This document shows, one piece after another, positions 44,342 to 54,361 of a stretch of DNA of 64,000 nucleotides. The stretch covers positions 124,001 through 188,000 of the forward strand of contig CAVYAT010000005.1 in NCBI GenBank assembly GCA_963766605.1, read 5' to 3'. Each line of letters starts with the position of its first letter. The first letter of the stretch is position 1. Position numbers and translations under genes: made by a program. The notes under the pieces were generated by a model, which saw nothing but the letters and a program-made list of their open reading frames with translations, searched no databases and was not told where the DNA came from. The DNA is from AC-49 sp963766605 (GTDB lineage: Bacteria; Actinomycetota; Thermoleophilia; Solirubrobacterales; Solirubrobacteraceae).

Positions 44342-46150
44342 GTGGCCCGCTACACCCCCGACTCCAAGGAACGCGTGCGCGACGCGGTCGACATGATCGA
44401 CCTCGTCGGCACGCGGACCGAGCTCAAACGCGCCGGTGCGGCGCGCTATAGCGGCCTGTGCCCGTTCCACGAGGAGCGCAGCCCGTCGTTTGGGATCGAT
44501 CCCAACACCAAGCTGTACCACTGCTTCGGATGCGGGGTCGGCGGCGACTGCTTCACGTTCGTCCAGGAGCTCGAAGGGCTCGACTTCACCGGTGCGCTGG
44601 AGTTCCTGGCCGAGCGCTACAACGTGACGCTCGAGGCGGCCGACGACGACCCGCAGGCGGCCGAGAAGCGCCGCCGCCACGACCGGCTGCTCGAGCTGCT
44701 CGAGCGCACGTCGGCGTTCTACGTGCGCGTGCTGTGGGAGTCCGACGAGGCTGCATCGTCGCGCGAGTACCTGGCACAGCGCGGGCTGGAGGAACCGATC
44801 CTGCGCGAGTTCCGCGTCGGCTACGCGCCGAGCGCGTGGGACAAGGTGCTGACCGCGTCGCGGCGCGCGGGCTTCACCGAGCCCGAGCTTGCCGCGGCCG
44901 GGCTCGTGTCGCGCTCGCGCGAGAACGGCCGCGTCTACGACCGCTTCCGCCGGCGGATCATGTTCCCGCTGTGCGACCGCCGCGGCGCCGTGCTCGGCTT
45001 CGGCGCGCGCGCCGTCGGCCCCGACCAGCAGCCCAAGTACCTCAACTCGTCCGACGGTGAGATCTACCACAAGGGCCGCCACGTGTTCGGGTTCCACAAT
45101 GCGCGTGCGGCGGCAGCCAAGGCGGGGACGGTGATCCTCGCCGAGGGCTACACCGACGTCATCGCGCTGCACCAGGCGGGCCTGGCCAACACGGTCGGCC
45201 TGATGGGCACGGCGCTGACGCCCGACCAGGTCTCCGAGCTGGCGCGAATGGCCAAGGTCGTACAACTGGCCCTCGACGCCGACGGGGCGGGGCAGGAGGC
45301 GATGCTGCGCGCTGCGCGGGTCGCGCGCGGCAAGGATCTCGACCTGCGGATCGTGCCGCTGCCGCCGGGGTCGGATCCGGCCGACCTCGTGCTCGCCGAG
45401 GGCCCGGAGCGCATCCGTGAGCTGGCGGCGGCCAGCGTGCCGTTCGTGAGCTTCCAGGTCGACCGGGCGCTCGCGGCCGGCGACGTGGCAACGGCCGAGG
45501 GCAAGGACCGGATCATCACCGCGCTACGCCCGGTGTTCGCGCCGGCGACGCTGCCGCCCGGCGCACTGCGCGAGGAGCTGCTCAAGCGCGTCGCCGACGG
45601 CCTGAACCTGGCCCAGTCGCTCGTGTCGTCGTGGCTCAGCGCGCCGGCGCCCGCGTCGGCCGCGGGCGGCGAGGCACCGGCGAGCAACGGCCACGGCGCG
45701 CAGGACGCGGCGGCACCCCGCGCGGCGCTGTCGCGCGACGAGCGCCAGCAGCGCGCGTTCCTCGCCCTGTGCATCGCCGCACGGGCCGACGGTGTGAACG
45801 CGCTGACGGAGCTCGACATCGAACGCGATTTCACGACCGACCTGCTGCGCGCCGCGGCGCGTCACCTGCGCGCCCACGCCGCCGCGCCGCTTGAGTCGAT
45901 GCCCGGCGAGCTGGCGGCGCTGATCCCCGAGCTCGCGGTCCGCGCCGCCGACCTGCACGTCACTCCGGCGATGCTGGAGCTCGAACGCCTCCAGCTCGAG
46001 CTGGCCCGCGTCGACCGCGAGGTCGTCGTCGCCCGCGGCGCCGGCTCCGGTGTCGGCGAGCTCGCACAGGAGCGGCTCGCGCTCCAGGGCGCCGTCGACC
46101 GCGCGATGCTCGTCGCGATGGAGGACACCGCGCCCACCGACGTGCTGTGA
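44342..46150 (+). CDS. dnaG: DNA primase
   Basis: 602 aa. Makes RNA primers at the fork. The CHC2 zinc ribbon is LCPFHEERSPSF followed by YHCFGCGVGGDC (Cys-His-Cys-Cys, residues about 40-65). The RNA-polymerase domain has LAQRGLEEPILREFRVGYAP and RIMFPLCDRRGAVLGFGARA, then PKYLNSSDGEIYHKGRHVFG and the TOPRIM motifs VILAEGYTDVIALHQAG and VVQLALDADGAGQEAMLRAA. The C-terminal 150 residues are the DnaB-interaction region. The GTG start is supported by the -10 box 8 nt away. Confidence 0.95.
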   Translation: MARYTPDSKERVRDAVDMIDLVGTRTELKRAGAARYSGLCPFHEERSPSFGIDPNTKLYHCFGCGVGGDCFTFVQELEGLDFTGALEFLAERYNVTLEAADDDPQAAEKRRRHDRLLELLERTSAFYVRVLWESDEAASSREYLAQRGLEEPILREFRVGYAPSAWDKVLTASRRAGFTEPELAAAGLVSRSRENGRVYDRFRRRIMFPLCDRRGAVLGFGARAVGPDQQPKYLNSSDGEIYHKGRHVFGFHNARAAAAKAGTVILAEGYTDVIALHQAGLANTVGLMGTALTPDQVSELARMAKVVQLALDADGAGQEAMLRAARVARGKDLDLRIVPLPPGSDPADLVLAEGPERIRELAAASVPFVSFQVDRALAAGDVATAEGKDRIITALRPVFAPATLPPGALREELLKRVADGLNLAQSLVSSWLSAPAPASAAGGEAPASNGHGAQDAAAPRAALSRDERQQRAFLALCIAARADGVNALTELDIERDFTTDLLRAAARHLRAHAAAPLESMPGELAALIPELAVRAADLHVTPAMLELERLQLELARVDREVVVARGAGSGVGELAQERLALQGAVDRAMLVAMEDTAPTDVL

Positions 46151-46191
46151 AATAGATCTGCCAGTCGGATGACGGGCCTGCGGGCAGGCGC

Positions 46192-46197
46192 TATGCT
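46192..46197 (+). promoter_or_regulatory. TATGCT -10 box, leaderless-type
   Basis: Ends 8 nt before ATG 46,206 of the lipoprotein gene. Confidence 0.4.
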
Positions 46198-46205
46198 CGC
46201 CCGCG

Positions 46206-46724
46206 ATGTACAGGGTCATAGGGCTGTTCGCGATTTGGGGCGCGGCGGCGGTTTTCGCGGGATGTGCTTGGTCGTCCAAGCCGCCTCCGCCGAAGCCGAA
46301 CGTGCCGAAACACTCGTTCACCACGCCGCACTTCGTCGGCGTGTTCGATCGGGCGACCGGCAAGCGGCTGCAGGTCGACAGCTCCTCGGCGATCCTGACC
46401 GACGCACTGACGCTCGGGAAAAAGGACGCCGATGACCCGAGGTTCGGCAGCTTCGTCATCTGGCTGACCCACTCGGGCGCCGGCGTCCAGCACCTGCTCA
46501 GCGACAAGGACCAGCGGCCGCTGTCGAAGTCCAACGACGGCTTCTACTGGGAGCAGCAGGTCGGCTCGACCACGGCCCACCCGCGCTGGCAGGCGACCAA
46601 GCAGTACGGCGGCAACATCTTCCTGACGTACTTCGGCGGCAACCCGGCCAACCGCAACAGCCTGCCGGTTGGCTATGTGCGGCTGAACCGGGTGCTCGCC
46701 GGGATCGTCAAGAACGACAGCTGA
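46206..46724 (+). CDS. Putative lipoprotein
   Basis: 172 aa, not recognised. MYRVIGLFAIWGAAAVFAGC is a lipoprotein signal with the lipobox Ala-Gly-Cys at residue 20. A short Pro-rich linker (SSKPPPPKPNVPK) leads to a globular part HFVGVFDRATGKRLQVDSSS, AILTDALTLGKKDADDPRFG, SFVIWLTHSGAGVQHLLSDK and GNIFLTYFGGNPANRNSLPV. Surface-anchored; function not predictable. Convergent with the G1 peptidase gene, with 2 nt between the stops. Confidence 0.7.
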   Translation: MYRVIGLFAIWGAAAVFAGCAWSSKPPPPKPNVPKHSFTTPHFVGVFDRATGKRLQVDSSSAILTDALTLGKKDADDPRFGSFVIWLTHSGAGVQHLLSDKDQRPLSKSNDGFYWEQQVGSTTAHPRWQATKQYGGNIFLTYFGGNPANRNSLPVGYVRLNRVLAGIVKNDS

Positions 46725-46726
46725 AC

Positions 46727-47692
46727 TCAGCCGAAGCTGTAGCCGCCGTCCCAGCCGTAGTCGGAGCCGTCGCCGTACCCGTAGGGGTCGCCGCCGTCGC
46801 CGTAGCCATACGGGTCGCCGGAGCCGTATCCGTAGGGGTCAGACCCGTAGCCGTACGGGTCGCCGCCGTCGCCGTAGCCGTAGGGGTCGGCCGAGCCGGA
46901 GCCGGAGCCCGAGCCGTAGCCGTCTCCGTACCCGTAGGGGTCGGTCGTCGCGGAGCTGTCGTCGACCGACACCGAGAACGCGCTGCCGCCGGCGCTCAGT
47001 CCCGACGCCTGCGCGCCGAGCGACGAGGAGGCCAGCGCCATCGGCACCGTCTGCCAGTTGCCGTCGGAGATCGAGCCGCGGTGGCCACCGGCGACCGCCG
47101 ACGCGCCGGTGAACTTCACGCTGCCGAAGTCGCTGAGGTCGACCGGCTGGCAGCCACTGTCGTCGCACGTCGACGGCGCCTCGGCGATCCATTCGGCTGA
47201 CGAGACGTCGATGTTGTCGGTGGTGAGCGTGCGGTCGAACGAGCGCCCGGTGGTCTTGTCGGCGAGCTGGATCCGGACGCGATTGCCGTTGACGGTGACC
47301 GTCGCGGAGATCCGGTCGCCGGCCGAGATCGCCATGTCGAGGCGCACCGGCGCCGCGGGGATCAGCTCATACCAGGCGTAGGCGCTGGCCTGGCCGCCGC
47401 TGCAGTCCACTGCGGTGCCGGTCTGCTCGAGCCCTGTCGGCTCGTCGCTCTGGCCGCCGAGGCCGACCCAGAACGATGACGAGCCGTCGGTGGTGGAGCA
47501 GTCGGCATGGGGCTGAACCCAGCTGCCGGAGACGCTCTTGAAGCCGTCGGCGTTGGATGGGGAGTTGGCGACGTAGCCGGCCCAGTTGCTGGATGTCGCC
47601 TCTTGCGAGGGGCCGGCGGCCGCCGCGGTGGCGAGGGGAATGGCCGCGAGCACGGTGGTCGCGGCGAGAGTGGTCATGAGTGACGAACGCAT
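46727..47692 (-). CDS. Secreted G1 (eqolisin-type) glutamic peptidase with DPYGYG-repeat tail
   Basis: 321 aa. A signal peptide (MRSSLMTTLAATTVLAAIPL, cleavage after about residue 27) precedes a peptidase A4/G1 domain: SSNWAGYVANSPSNADGFKS, VSGSWVQPHADC carrying the catalytic Gln, SSFWVGLGGQSDEPTGLEQT, AYAWYELIPAAPVRLDMAIS and SSAEWIAEAPSTC carrying the catalytic Glu. From about residue 250 the chain is Gly/Tyr/Asp-rich with six DPYGYG units and Gly-Ser linkers. G1 enzymes work at low pH. The tail may bind cell wall, metal (many Asp) or itself. The longer upstream reading overlaps metH and is a shadow. Confidence 0.85.
   Translation of the reverse strand: MRSSLMTTLAATTVLAAIPLATAAAAGPSQEATSSNWAGYVANSPSNADGFKSVSGSWVQPHADCSTTDGSSSFWVGLGGQSDEPTGLEQTGTAVDCSGGQASAYAWYELIPAAPVRLDMAISAGDRISATVTVNGNRVRIQLADKTTGRSFDRTLTTDNIDVSSAEWIAEAPSTCDDSGCQPVDLSDFGSVKFTGASAVAGGHRGSISDGNWQTVPMALASSSLGAQASGLSAGGSAFSVSVDDSSATTDPYGYGDGYGSGSGSGSADPYGYGDGGDPYGYGSDPYGYGSGDPYGYGDGGDPYGYGDGSDYGWDGGYSFG
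46744..46950 (-). repeat. Degenerate DPYGYG-coding repeats in the G1 peptidase tail
   Basis: Six copies of a GACCCCTACGGGTACGG-like unit (reverse strand), spaced irregularly by Gly/Asp/Ser codons. The DNA conservation between units suggests recent expansion and possible length variation between strains. Confidence 0.7.
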
Positions 47693-47796
47693 GCCCGACA
47701 CCGTGCGCCCCGGCGCTAACCGATCCCTACGAGACCTGTTGACCGCCGGTTGATTCTGCGTTGTGCGTGGATGTAGCGCCGCGGCGCCGAGGCCGC

Positions 47797-50498
<2,702 letters not shown>

Positions 50499-50502
<4 letters not shown>

Positions 50503-51563
50503 GCCGACACGAACGGCTCGAGCCCCGACAGCCGCAGGCGCGGCTCGATCTCCGGGATCTCGCGGGGCGGCAGGTCGCGCACCGCGTCGGCCAGCGCATG
50601 GATGTGGTCCGGCGTCGTGCCGCAGCAGCCGCCGACGATGTTCACCAGGCCGCTGCGCGCCCATTCGCCGAGCTCGGCCGACGTCTGGTGGGGCTGCTCG
50701 TCGTACTCGCCCATCTCGTTGGGCAGGCCGGCATTGGGGTGGGCGGAGATCAGCGTGTCGGCGACCCGCGACAGCTCGGCGATGTAGGGGCGCATGAGGT
50801 CCGCGCCGAGCGCGCAGTTGAGCCCGACGGCGAACGGCTCGGCGTGGCTGACCGAGGCCCAGAACGCCTCGACGGTCTGGCCCGACAGCGTACGCCCCGA
50901 GCGGTCGGTGATCGTGCCCGAGATCCACAGCGGCAGCTCTTCGTAGCCCTCGTCGAACACGTCCAGCGCGGCCTTGATCGCGGCCTTGGCGTTGAGCGTG
51001 TCGAAGATCGTCTCGATCATCAGCAGGTCGGCGCCGCCCTCGTGCAGGGCGATGATCTGGTCGCGGTAGGCGTCGTAGACCGCGTCGTAGGTGACGGCGC
51101 GGGCGCCCGGGTCCTCGACGTCGGGCGACAGCGACAGCGAGCGATTGGTCGGTCCGACCGCGCCCGCGACCCAGCGCGGCCGGCTCTCCGGGTCGGCCGC
51201 GGCCGCACGGTCGGCCGATTCGCGGGCCAGGCGCGCGCCGGCGACGTTGATGTCGTGGACGGCGTCGACGGCGTCGTAGTCGGCCTGGGCGATGCTCGTC
51301 GCAGTGAAGGTGTTCGTCGAGACGATGTCGGCGCCGGCGGCGAAGTAGTCGTCAAGCAGCTCCGAGACGAGCGCCGGCTGCGTCAGGCACAGGATGTCGG
51401 TGTTGCCCTTCATCGCGGTCGAGTGCACCGCGAAGCGCTCGCCGCGGAAGTCCTCCTCGTTGAGCTCGTGGTTCTGGATCAACGCCCCCCACGAGCCGTC
51501 GAGGACGAGAATCCGCTCGCGGGCGGCGGCGTACAGGGCGGCGATCCGGTCGGAGCGCGTCAT
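50499..51563 (-). CDS. Homocysteine S-methyltransferase domain protein (split MetH, part 1)
   Basis: 354 aa. Equivalent to the N-terminal module of MetH: RILVLDGSWGALIQNHELNE, MKGNTDILCLTQPALVSELL, ADIVSTNTFTATSIAQADYD, VGLNCALGADLMRPYIAELS (first zinc Cys) and NIVGGCCGTTPDHIHALADA (the Cys-Cys zinc pair). It ends immediately where the linker to the folate domain would be and overlaps the next start by 4 nt. It lies directly after metF, also with a 4-nt overlap. Alone it could use another methyl donor, but the coupling argues for work with part 2. Confidence 0.92.
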
Positions 51564-52435
51564 GCGACCTGCAACTCGGGCGTGCCGGGCGTGCCGAGGC
51601 CGAGCAGCCGGCAGATCGCGACGGCGACGTCGCCCTGGTTGAGCGTGTAGAGGTGGAACGTGTCGAAGCCCTCGGCGCGTAGGTCCTCGATCTGCTGGGC
51701 GGCGACGATGCCGGCGGTCAGGCGGCGCGCCTCGGGCTCGTTGTCGAGGCCGCGGAAGCGCTCGCGAAGCCAGTCGGGGACCGACGCGCCGCAGCGGCCG
51801 GCCATCCGCACGACCGCGTCGAAGTTCGTCGTCGGCATGATCCCGGGGACGAGCGGGATGTCGATCCCGGCCCTGTCCATGCGCTCGCGCAGACGCGGGA
51901 ACGCATCGGACTCGAAGCAGAACTGGGTGATCGCGCGCGTCGCGCCGGCGTCGACCTTGCGCTTGAGCATCTCGATGTCGGCCTCCGCCGACGCCGACTC
52001 GGGGTGCTTCTGCGGGTACGCCGCGACGCTGATCTCGAACGGCGCGATGTCGAGGATCGCGCGGATCAGGGCGGGCGACGACGCGTAGCCGCCGGCGTGC
52101 GGGACGTAGGGGGCGCCGAGCTCGGGCATGTCCCCGCGCAGCGCGACGACGTGACGCACGCCGACGTCCCAGTAGTCCTGGATCGTCTCGTCGACCTCGG
52201 CCCTGGTGGCACTCACGCAGGTCAGGTGGCCGGCCGCGGGCAGGCCCGACTCCTCGGCCAGGTGGCGCAGCGTGGCCAGCGTGGGCTCGCGCGTCGAGCC
52301 GCCGGCCCCGCACGTGACGGAGAAGAACGTCGCGCCGAGCGGCCGCAGGCGCTGGACGACGGACCACAGGCGCTCCTCGGCCTCCGGCGAGCGCGGGGGG
52401 AAGAACTCGAACGAGATCGAGGTGTCAGCGGTCAT
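51560..52435 (-). CDS. metF: Methylenetetrahydrofolate reductase
   Basis: 291 aa. Makes 5-methyltetrahydrofolate, the methyl donor for the split MetH downstream. MetF landmarks: SISFEFFPPRSPEAEERLWS, FFSVTCGAGGSTREPTLATL, VVALRGDMPELGAPYVPHAG, EISVAAYPQKHPESASAEAD, KVDAGATRAITQFCFESDAF and IDIPLVPGIMPTTNFDAVVR, with the FAD barrel intact. The start ATG 52,435 overlaps the stop of the regulator gene. Confidence 0.95.
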   Translation of the reverse strand: MTADTSISFEFFPPRSPEAEERLWSVVQRLRPLGATFFSVTCGAGGSTREPTLATLRHLAEESGLPAAGHLTCVSATRAEVDETIQDYWDVGVRHVVALRGDMPELGAPYVPHAGGYASSPALIRAILDIAPFEISVAAYPQKHPESASAEADIEMLKRKVDAGATRAITQFCFESDAFPRLRERMDRAGIDIPLVPGIMPTTNFDAVVRMAGRCGASVPDWLRERFRGLDNEPEARRLTAGIVAAQQIEDLRAEGFDTFHLYTLNQGDVAVAICRLLGLGTPGTPELQVA

Positions 52436-53451
52436 GCGATCGCGACCTCCGGTCGGCGTGTCGTTGTGGTCTGGGTCTCGCCGCCCGGTACGCGCAGCAG
52501 CCATAGGCGGACGGTCAGCCGCTCGCCGATGGCGTGCTCGGCCGGCAGCAGCGAGCGGTCGGTCTCGATCTCGAGGCCGGCGGCCGCGGCCCAGGCCCGC
52601 ATGTCCTTGTCGGCAATGCCGAGGTGGCGGTGGCCGTAGCCGTCGCGCAGGAAGTCGAGGTCGTGGGGCGCGAAGTCGACGACCAGCAGCCGGCCGGCCG
52701 GCCGTAGCAGGCGCCGCGCGTCGGTGATCGCCGCGGCGGGGTCGGCGAGCAGGTGCAGCACGTGGTGCATGACGGCGACGTCGAAGCTCGCCGCCTCGAA
52801 CGGCGGGCGATGCAGGTCGCCGTGGCGGACCGACGCGCTGGCGACGCGGGCGTCGGCGAGGTGCGCGCGCGCGACGGCGAGCATGTCGTGGCTCACGTCG
52901 AGGCCGATGCTGCGCTCGCACTGGGGGGCCATCAGCTCGAGGATCCGGCCGGTGCCGGTGCCGATGTCCAGCAGCCGCTCGATCGGGCCCTCGGCCGACA
53001 GCAGATCGAGCATGTCGGCCTCGACGTCGGCCTCGGCGACGTACAACGAGCGGATCGTCGCCCAGTCGTCGGCGTAGGCGTTGACGTAGGTGGCGGCGGC
53101 CTGCCAGCGGGCCTGGCGCACACGCTCGAGCGCCGCCACGTCGGCGGCGATGATCGCGTCGTCGAGCGGGACGAGCTGGGCGATCTGGCGCACGAGGTCC
53201 GCGGTGCCGGGGCGCTCGGACAGGCGGTAGAAGACGAATGCGCCCTCGGGCGTGCGGTCCATGAGCCCGGCGTCGACGAGCAGCTTGAGGTGACGGCTGA
53301 TCCGGGGCTGGCTCTGCCCGATGACCTGGGTGATCTCGGTGACCGTGAGCTCGGCGTGGTTCAGCAGTGCGATCAGCCGCAGGCGCGTGGGCTCGGCGAT
53401 CGCCCGGAGTGCGCTGACAAGCGCGTCAAAGCTCTCGGGCTGGTCGGGCAT
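52432..53451 (-). CDS. ArsR-family regulator fused to a SAM-methyltransferase-like domain (SahR-like)
   Basis: 339 aa. Residues about 1-95 are an ArsR winged helix: ALVSALRAIAEPTRLRLIAL, VTEITQVIGQSQPRISRHLK. From about 100 the chain is a class I methyltransferase fold: RLLDIGTGTGRILELMAPQC (SAM motif I), SIGLDVSHDMLAVARAHLAD, ASFDVAVMHHVLHLLADPAA and LVVDFAPHDLDFLRDGYGHR. ArsR-methyltransferase proteins upstream of metF/metH in proteobacteria (SahR) sense S-adenosylhomocysteine and repress methionine-cycle genes. Here it is first in the operon with metF and both metH parts. No ArsR metal cysteines are seen. Starts leaderless from TAGACT. Confidence 0.9.
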   Translation of the reverse strand: MPDQPESFDALVSALRAIAEPTRLRLIALLNHAELTVTEITQVIGQSQPRISRHLKLLVDAGLMDRTPEGAFVFYRLSERPGTADLVRQIAQLVPLDDAIIAADVAALERVRQARWQAAATYVNAYADDWATIRSLYVAEADVEADMLDLLSAEGPIERLLDIGTGTGRILELMAPQCERSIGLDVSHDMLAVARAHLADARVASASVRHGDLHRPPFEAASFDVAVMHHVLHLLADPAAAITDARRLLRPAGRLLVVDFAPHDLDFLRDGYGHRHLGIADKDMRAWAAAAGLEIETDRSLLPAEHAIGERLTVRLWLLRVPGGETQTTTTRRPEVAIA

Positions 53452-53457
53452 TGGGAC

Positions 53458-53485
53458 AGTCTAGCACGACGCGTCCGCATATCAA
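53458..53485 (-). promoter_or_regulatory. Promoter of the methionine operon (TTGATA - 16 nt - TAGACT)
   Basis: On the reverse strand the -35 hexamer TTGATA (53,485-53,480) and -10 hexamer TAGACT (53,463-53,458) have a 16-nt spacer; the -10 ends 6 nt before the ATG. The clearest two-element promoter in the window. Confidence 0.6.
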
Positions 53486-53499
53486 GATATCTGCATATG
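53478..53499. promoter_or_regulatory. 22-bp imperfect palindrome overlapping the -35 box (candidate SahR-like operator)
   Basis: Outer arms CATAT/ATATG and core AGATATCT are symmetric; only two positions on each side break the symmetry. It covers the -35 hexamer of the methionine operon, where a bound ArsR-type dimer would block polymerase, and it also includes the ATG of the small divergent ORF, so both directions could be repressed. Confidence 0.55.
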
Positions 53500-53840
53500 A
53501 CGAGCACCGGAGCCGGCGAGGACAGGCGCGGCATGATCCGGATCGAACCGCGCGGCGTGACGGCGGGCGTCGCGACTGTGCGCGACGGGCTCGACGCCGT
53601 CGCCGCTGCTGATGGTCGCCGCTGCTGATGGTCGCCGCTGCTGATGGTCGCCGCTGCTGATGGTCGCCGCTGCTGATGGTCGCCGCTGCTGATGGTCGCC
53701 GCGCAGTCGTCCGCGTTGCGCTGCTGTGGCGCGCCGACGAGGGGAGCGGCCTTCGCCCACCGGCTCGTGCGGTCACGATCTCATTGATCGCGTACCTCGG
53801 GTTGTACGCCGTGGCGGCGCACGTCGTGCACGGTTCTTGA
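53497..53840 (+). pseudogene. Small divergent ORF interrupted by a 16-bp tandem expansion
   Basis: ATG 53,497 opens MTSTGAGEDRRGMIRIEPRG, continuing to DAVAAADGRR, and meets TGA in the second repeat copy after 43 codons. Beyond the array, another frame continues AVVRVALLWRADEGSGLRPP, then ISLIAYLGLYAVAAHVVHGS and stops at 53,838. With one repeat copy instead of six, the two halves join in one frame as a protein of about 88 aa with a hydrophobic C-terminal segment. As sequenced, the C-terminal part can still be read from the ATG at the end of copy 5 (53,676, 54 aa). Function unknown; the position suggests a link to the methionine operon. Confidence 0.5.
53599..53702 (+). repeat. 16-bp tandem repeat, 6.5 copies
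   Basis: Unit GTCGCCGCTGCTGATG, six identical copies (53,599-53,694) followed by the half unit GTCGCCGC. Perfect identity implies recent slippage. Sixteen is not a multiple of three, so each copy shifts the frame, and each unit contains TGATG, an overlapping stop and start. Confidence 0.95.
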
Positions 53841-53842
53841 AG

Positions 53843-53916
53843 CTCCGGGGGAGGGACTCGAACCCTCAACCTCCCGATTAACAGTCGGGCGCATCTGCCA
53901 ATTGAGCTACCCCGGA
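53843..53916 (-). tRNA. tRNA-Asn (anticodon GTT)
   Basis: 74 nt without CCA. On the reverse strand the 7-bp acceptor TCCGGGG/CCCCGGA closes a standard cloverleaf: D arm with GCTCAATTGGCAGAGC-like sequence, anticodon loop CTGTTAA with GTT, and T arm GGTTCGAGTCC. Lies between the small repeat ORF and the HNH gene. Confidence 0.95.
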
Positions 53917-53920
53917 ATAA

Positions 53921-54340
53921 CTACCGGGACTGTATCGGCTGACCGGGAATCGTGATGAAACCCGCCTCGACCTCCGCGTGGCAATTCGCGCACAGGAGCA
54001 CGCATTTGGCTGCCTCGCTACGCATCGCCGCGATCGATCTCGTCACGCCCTCGTTCCCCAACCCGAACCGTTTCGTCGCCGGGTCCACATGGTGGAACTC
54101 CAGCGCGCCGAGGTGGCGGTCGTAGCCGCAGGCCGCGCAGCCGCCGCCGGCTTCTGCCACCAGTAGCGCTTTGACCCGGCGGCGTCGCCTCGAGACTGCC
54201 TCGGCACGGCACCTCAGGCACCGTCGCCCCTTGCCGTCGCTGCGCGACACGAACAATGTCTCGCCATGCCGCGTGCAGCGCCCGCTGATCCGAGGGAGGT
54301 GCTCGCGTTCGGAACTCACAACGCGAACACTAGTTCGCAT
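53921..54340 (-). CDS. HNH endonuclease-type protein
   Basis: 139 aa as drawn. A zinc-ribbon-stapled HNH domain: CRCRAEA-like Cys pair at about 42-45 (RCLRCRAEA), GGCAACGYDRHLGALEFHHV with the catalytic His pair, DPATKRFGLG, and CVLLCANCHAEVEAGF carrying the second Cys pair and the final His. A probable alternative start is GTG 54,319, seven codons in, because TAGTGT ends 7 nt before it in the leaderless arrangement. It stands alone next to tRNA-Asn with no integrase, so a defence or repair role is as likely as homing. Confidence 0.82.
   Translation of the reverse strand: MRTSVRVVSSEREHLPRISGRCTRHGETLFVSRSDGKGRRCLRCRAEAVSRRRRRVKALLVAEAGGGCAACGYDRHLGALEFHHVDPATKRFGLGNEGVTRSIAAMRSEAAKCVLLCANCHAEVEAGFITIPGQPIQSR
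54327..54332 (-). promoter_or_regulatory. TAGTGT -10 box, leaderless-type, for the HNH gene
   Basis: Reverse strand, ends 7 nt before GTG 54,319, inside the longer reading of the gene. Confidence 0.3.
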
Positions 54341-54361
54341 GGCGGACGACGCCGCGCAATT

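Noticed and set aside
53599..53702. CRISPR array
   Set aside because: The repeats are 16 bp, head to tail, with no spacers and no cas genes.
53426..53869. Reverse-strand ORFs through the 16-bp array (SAAATISSGDHQQRRP repeats)
   Set aside because: They exist only because the repeat is open on that strand; they overlap the regulator start and promoter and have no start signal or conserved ends.
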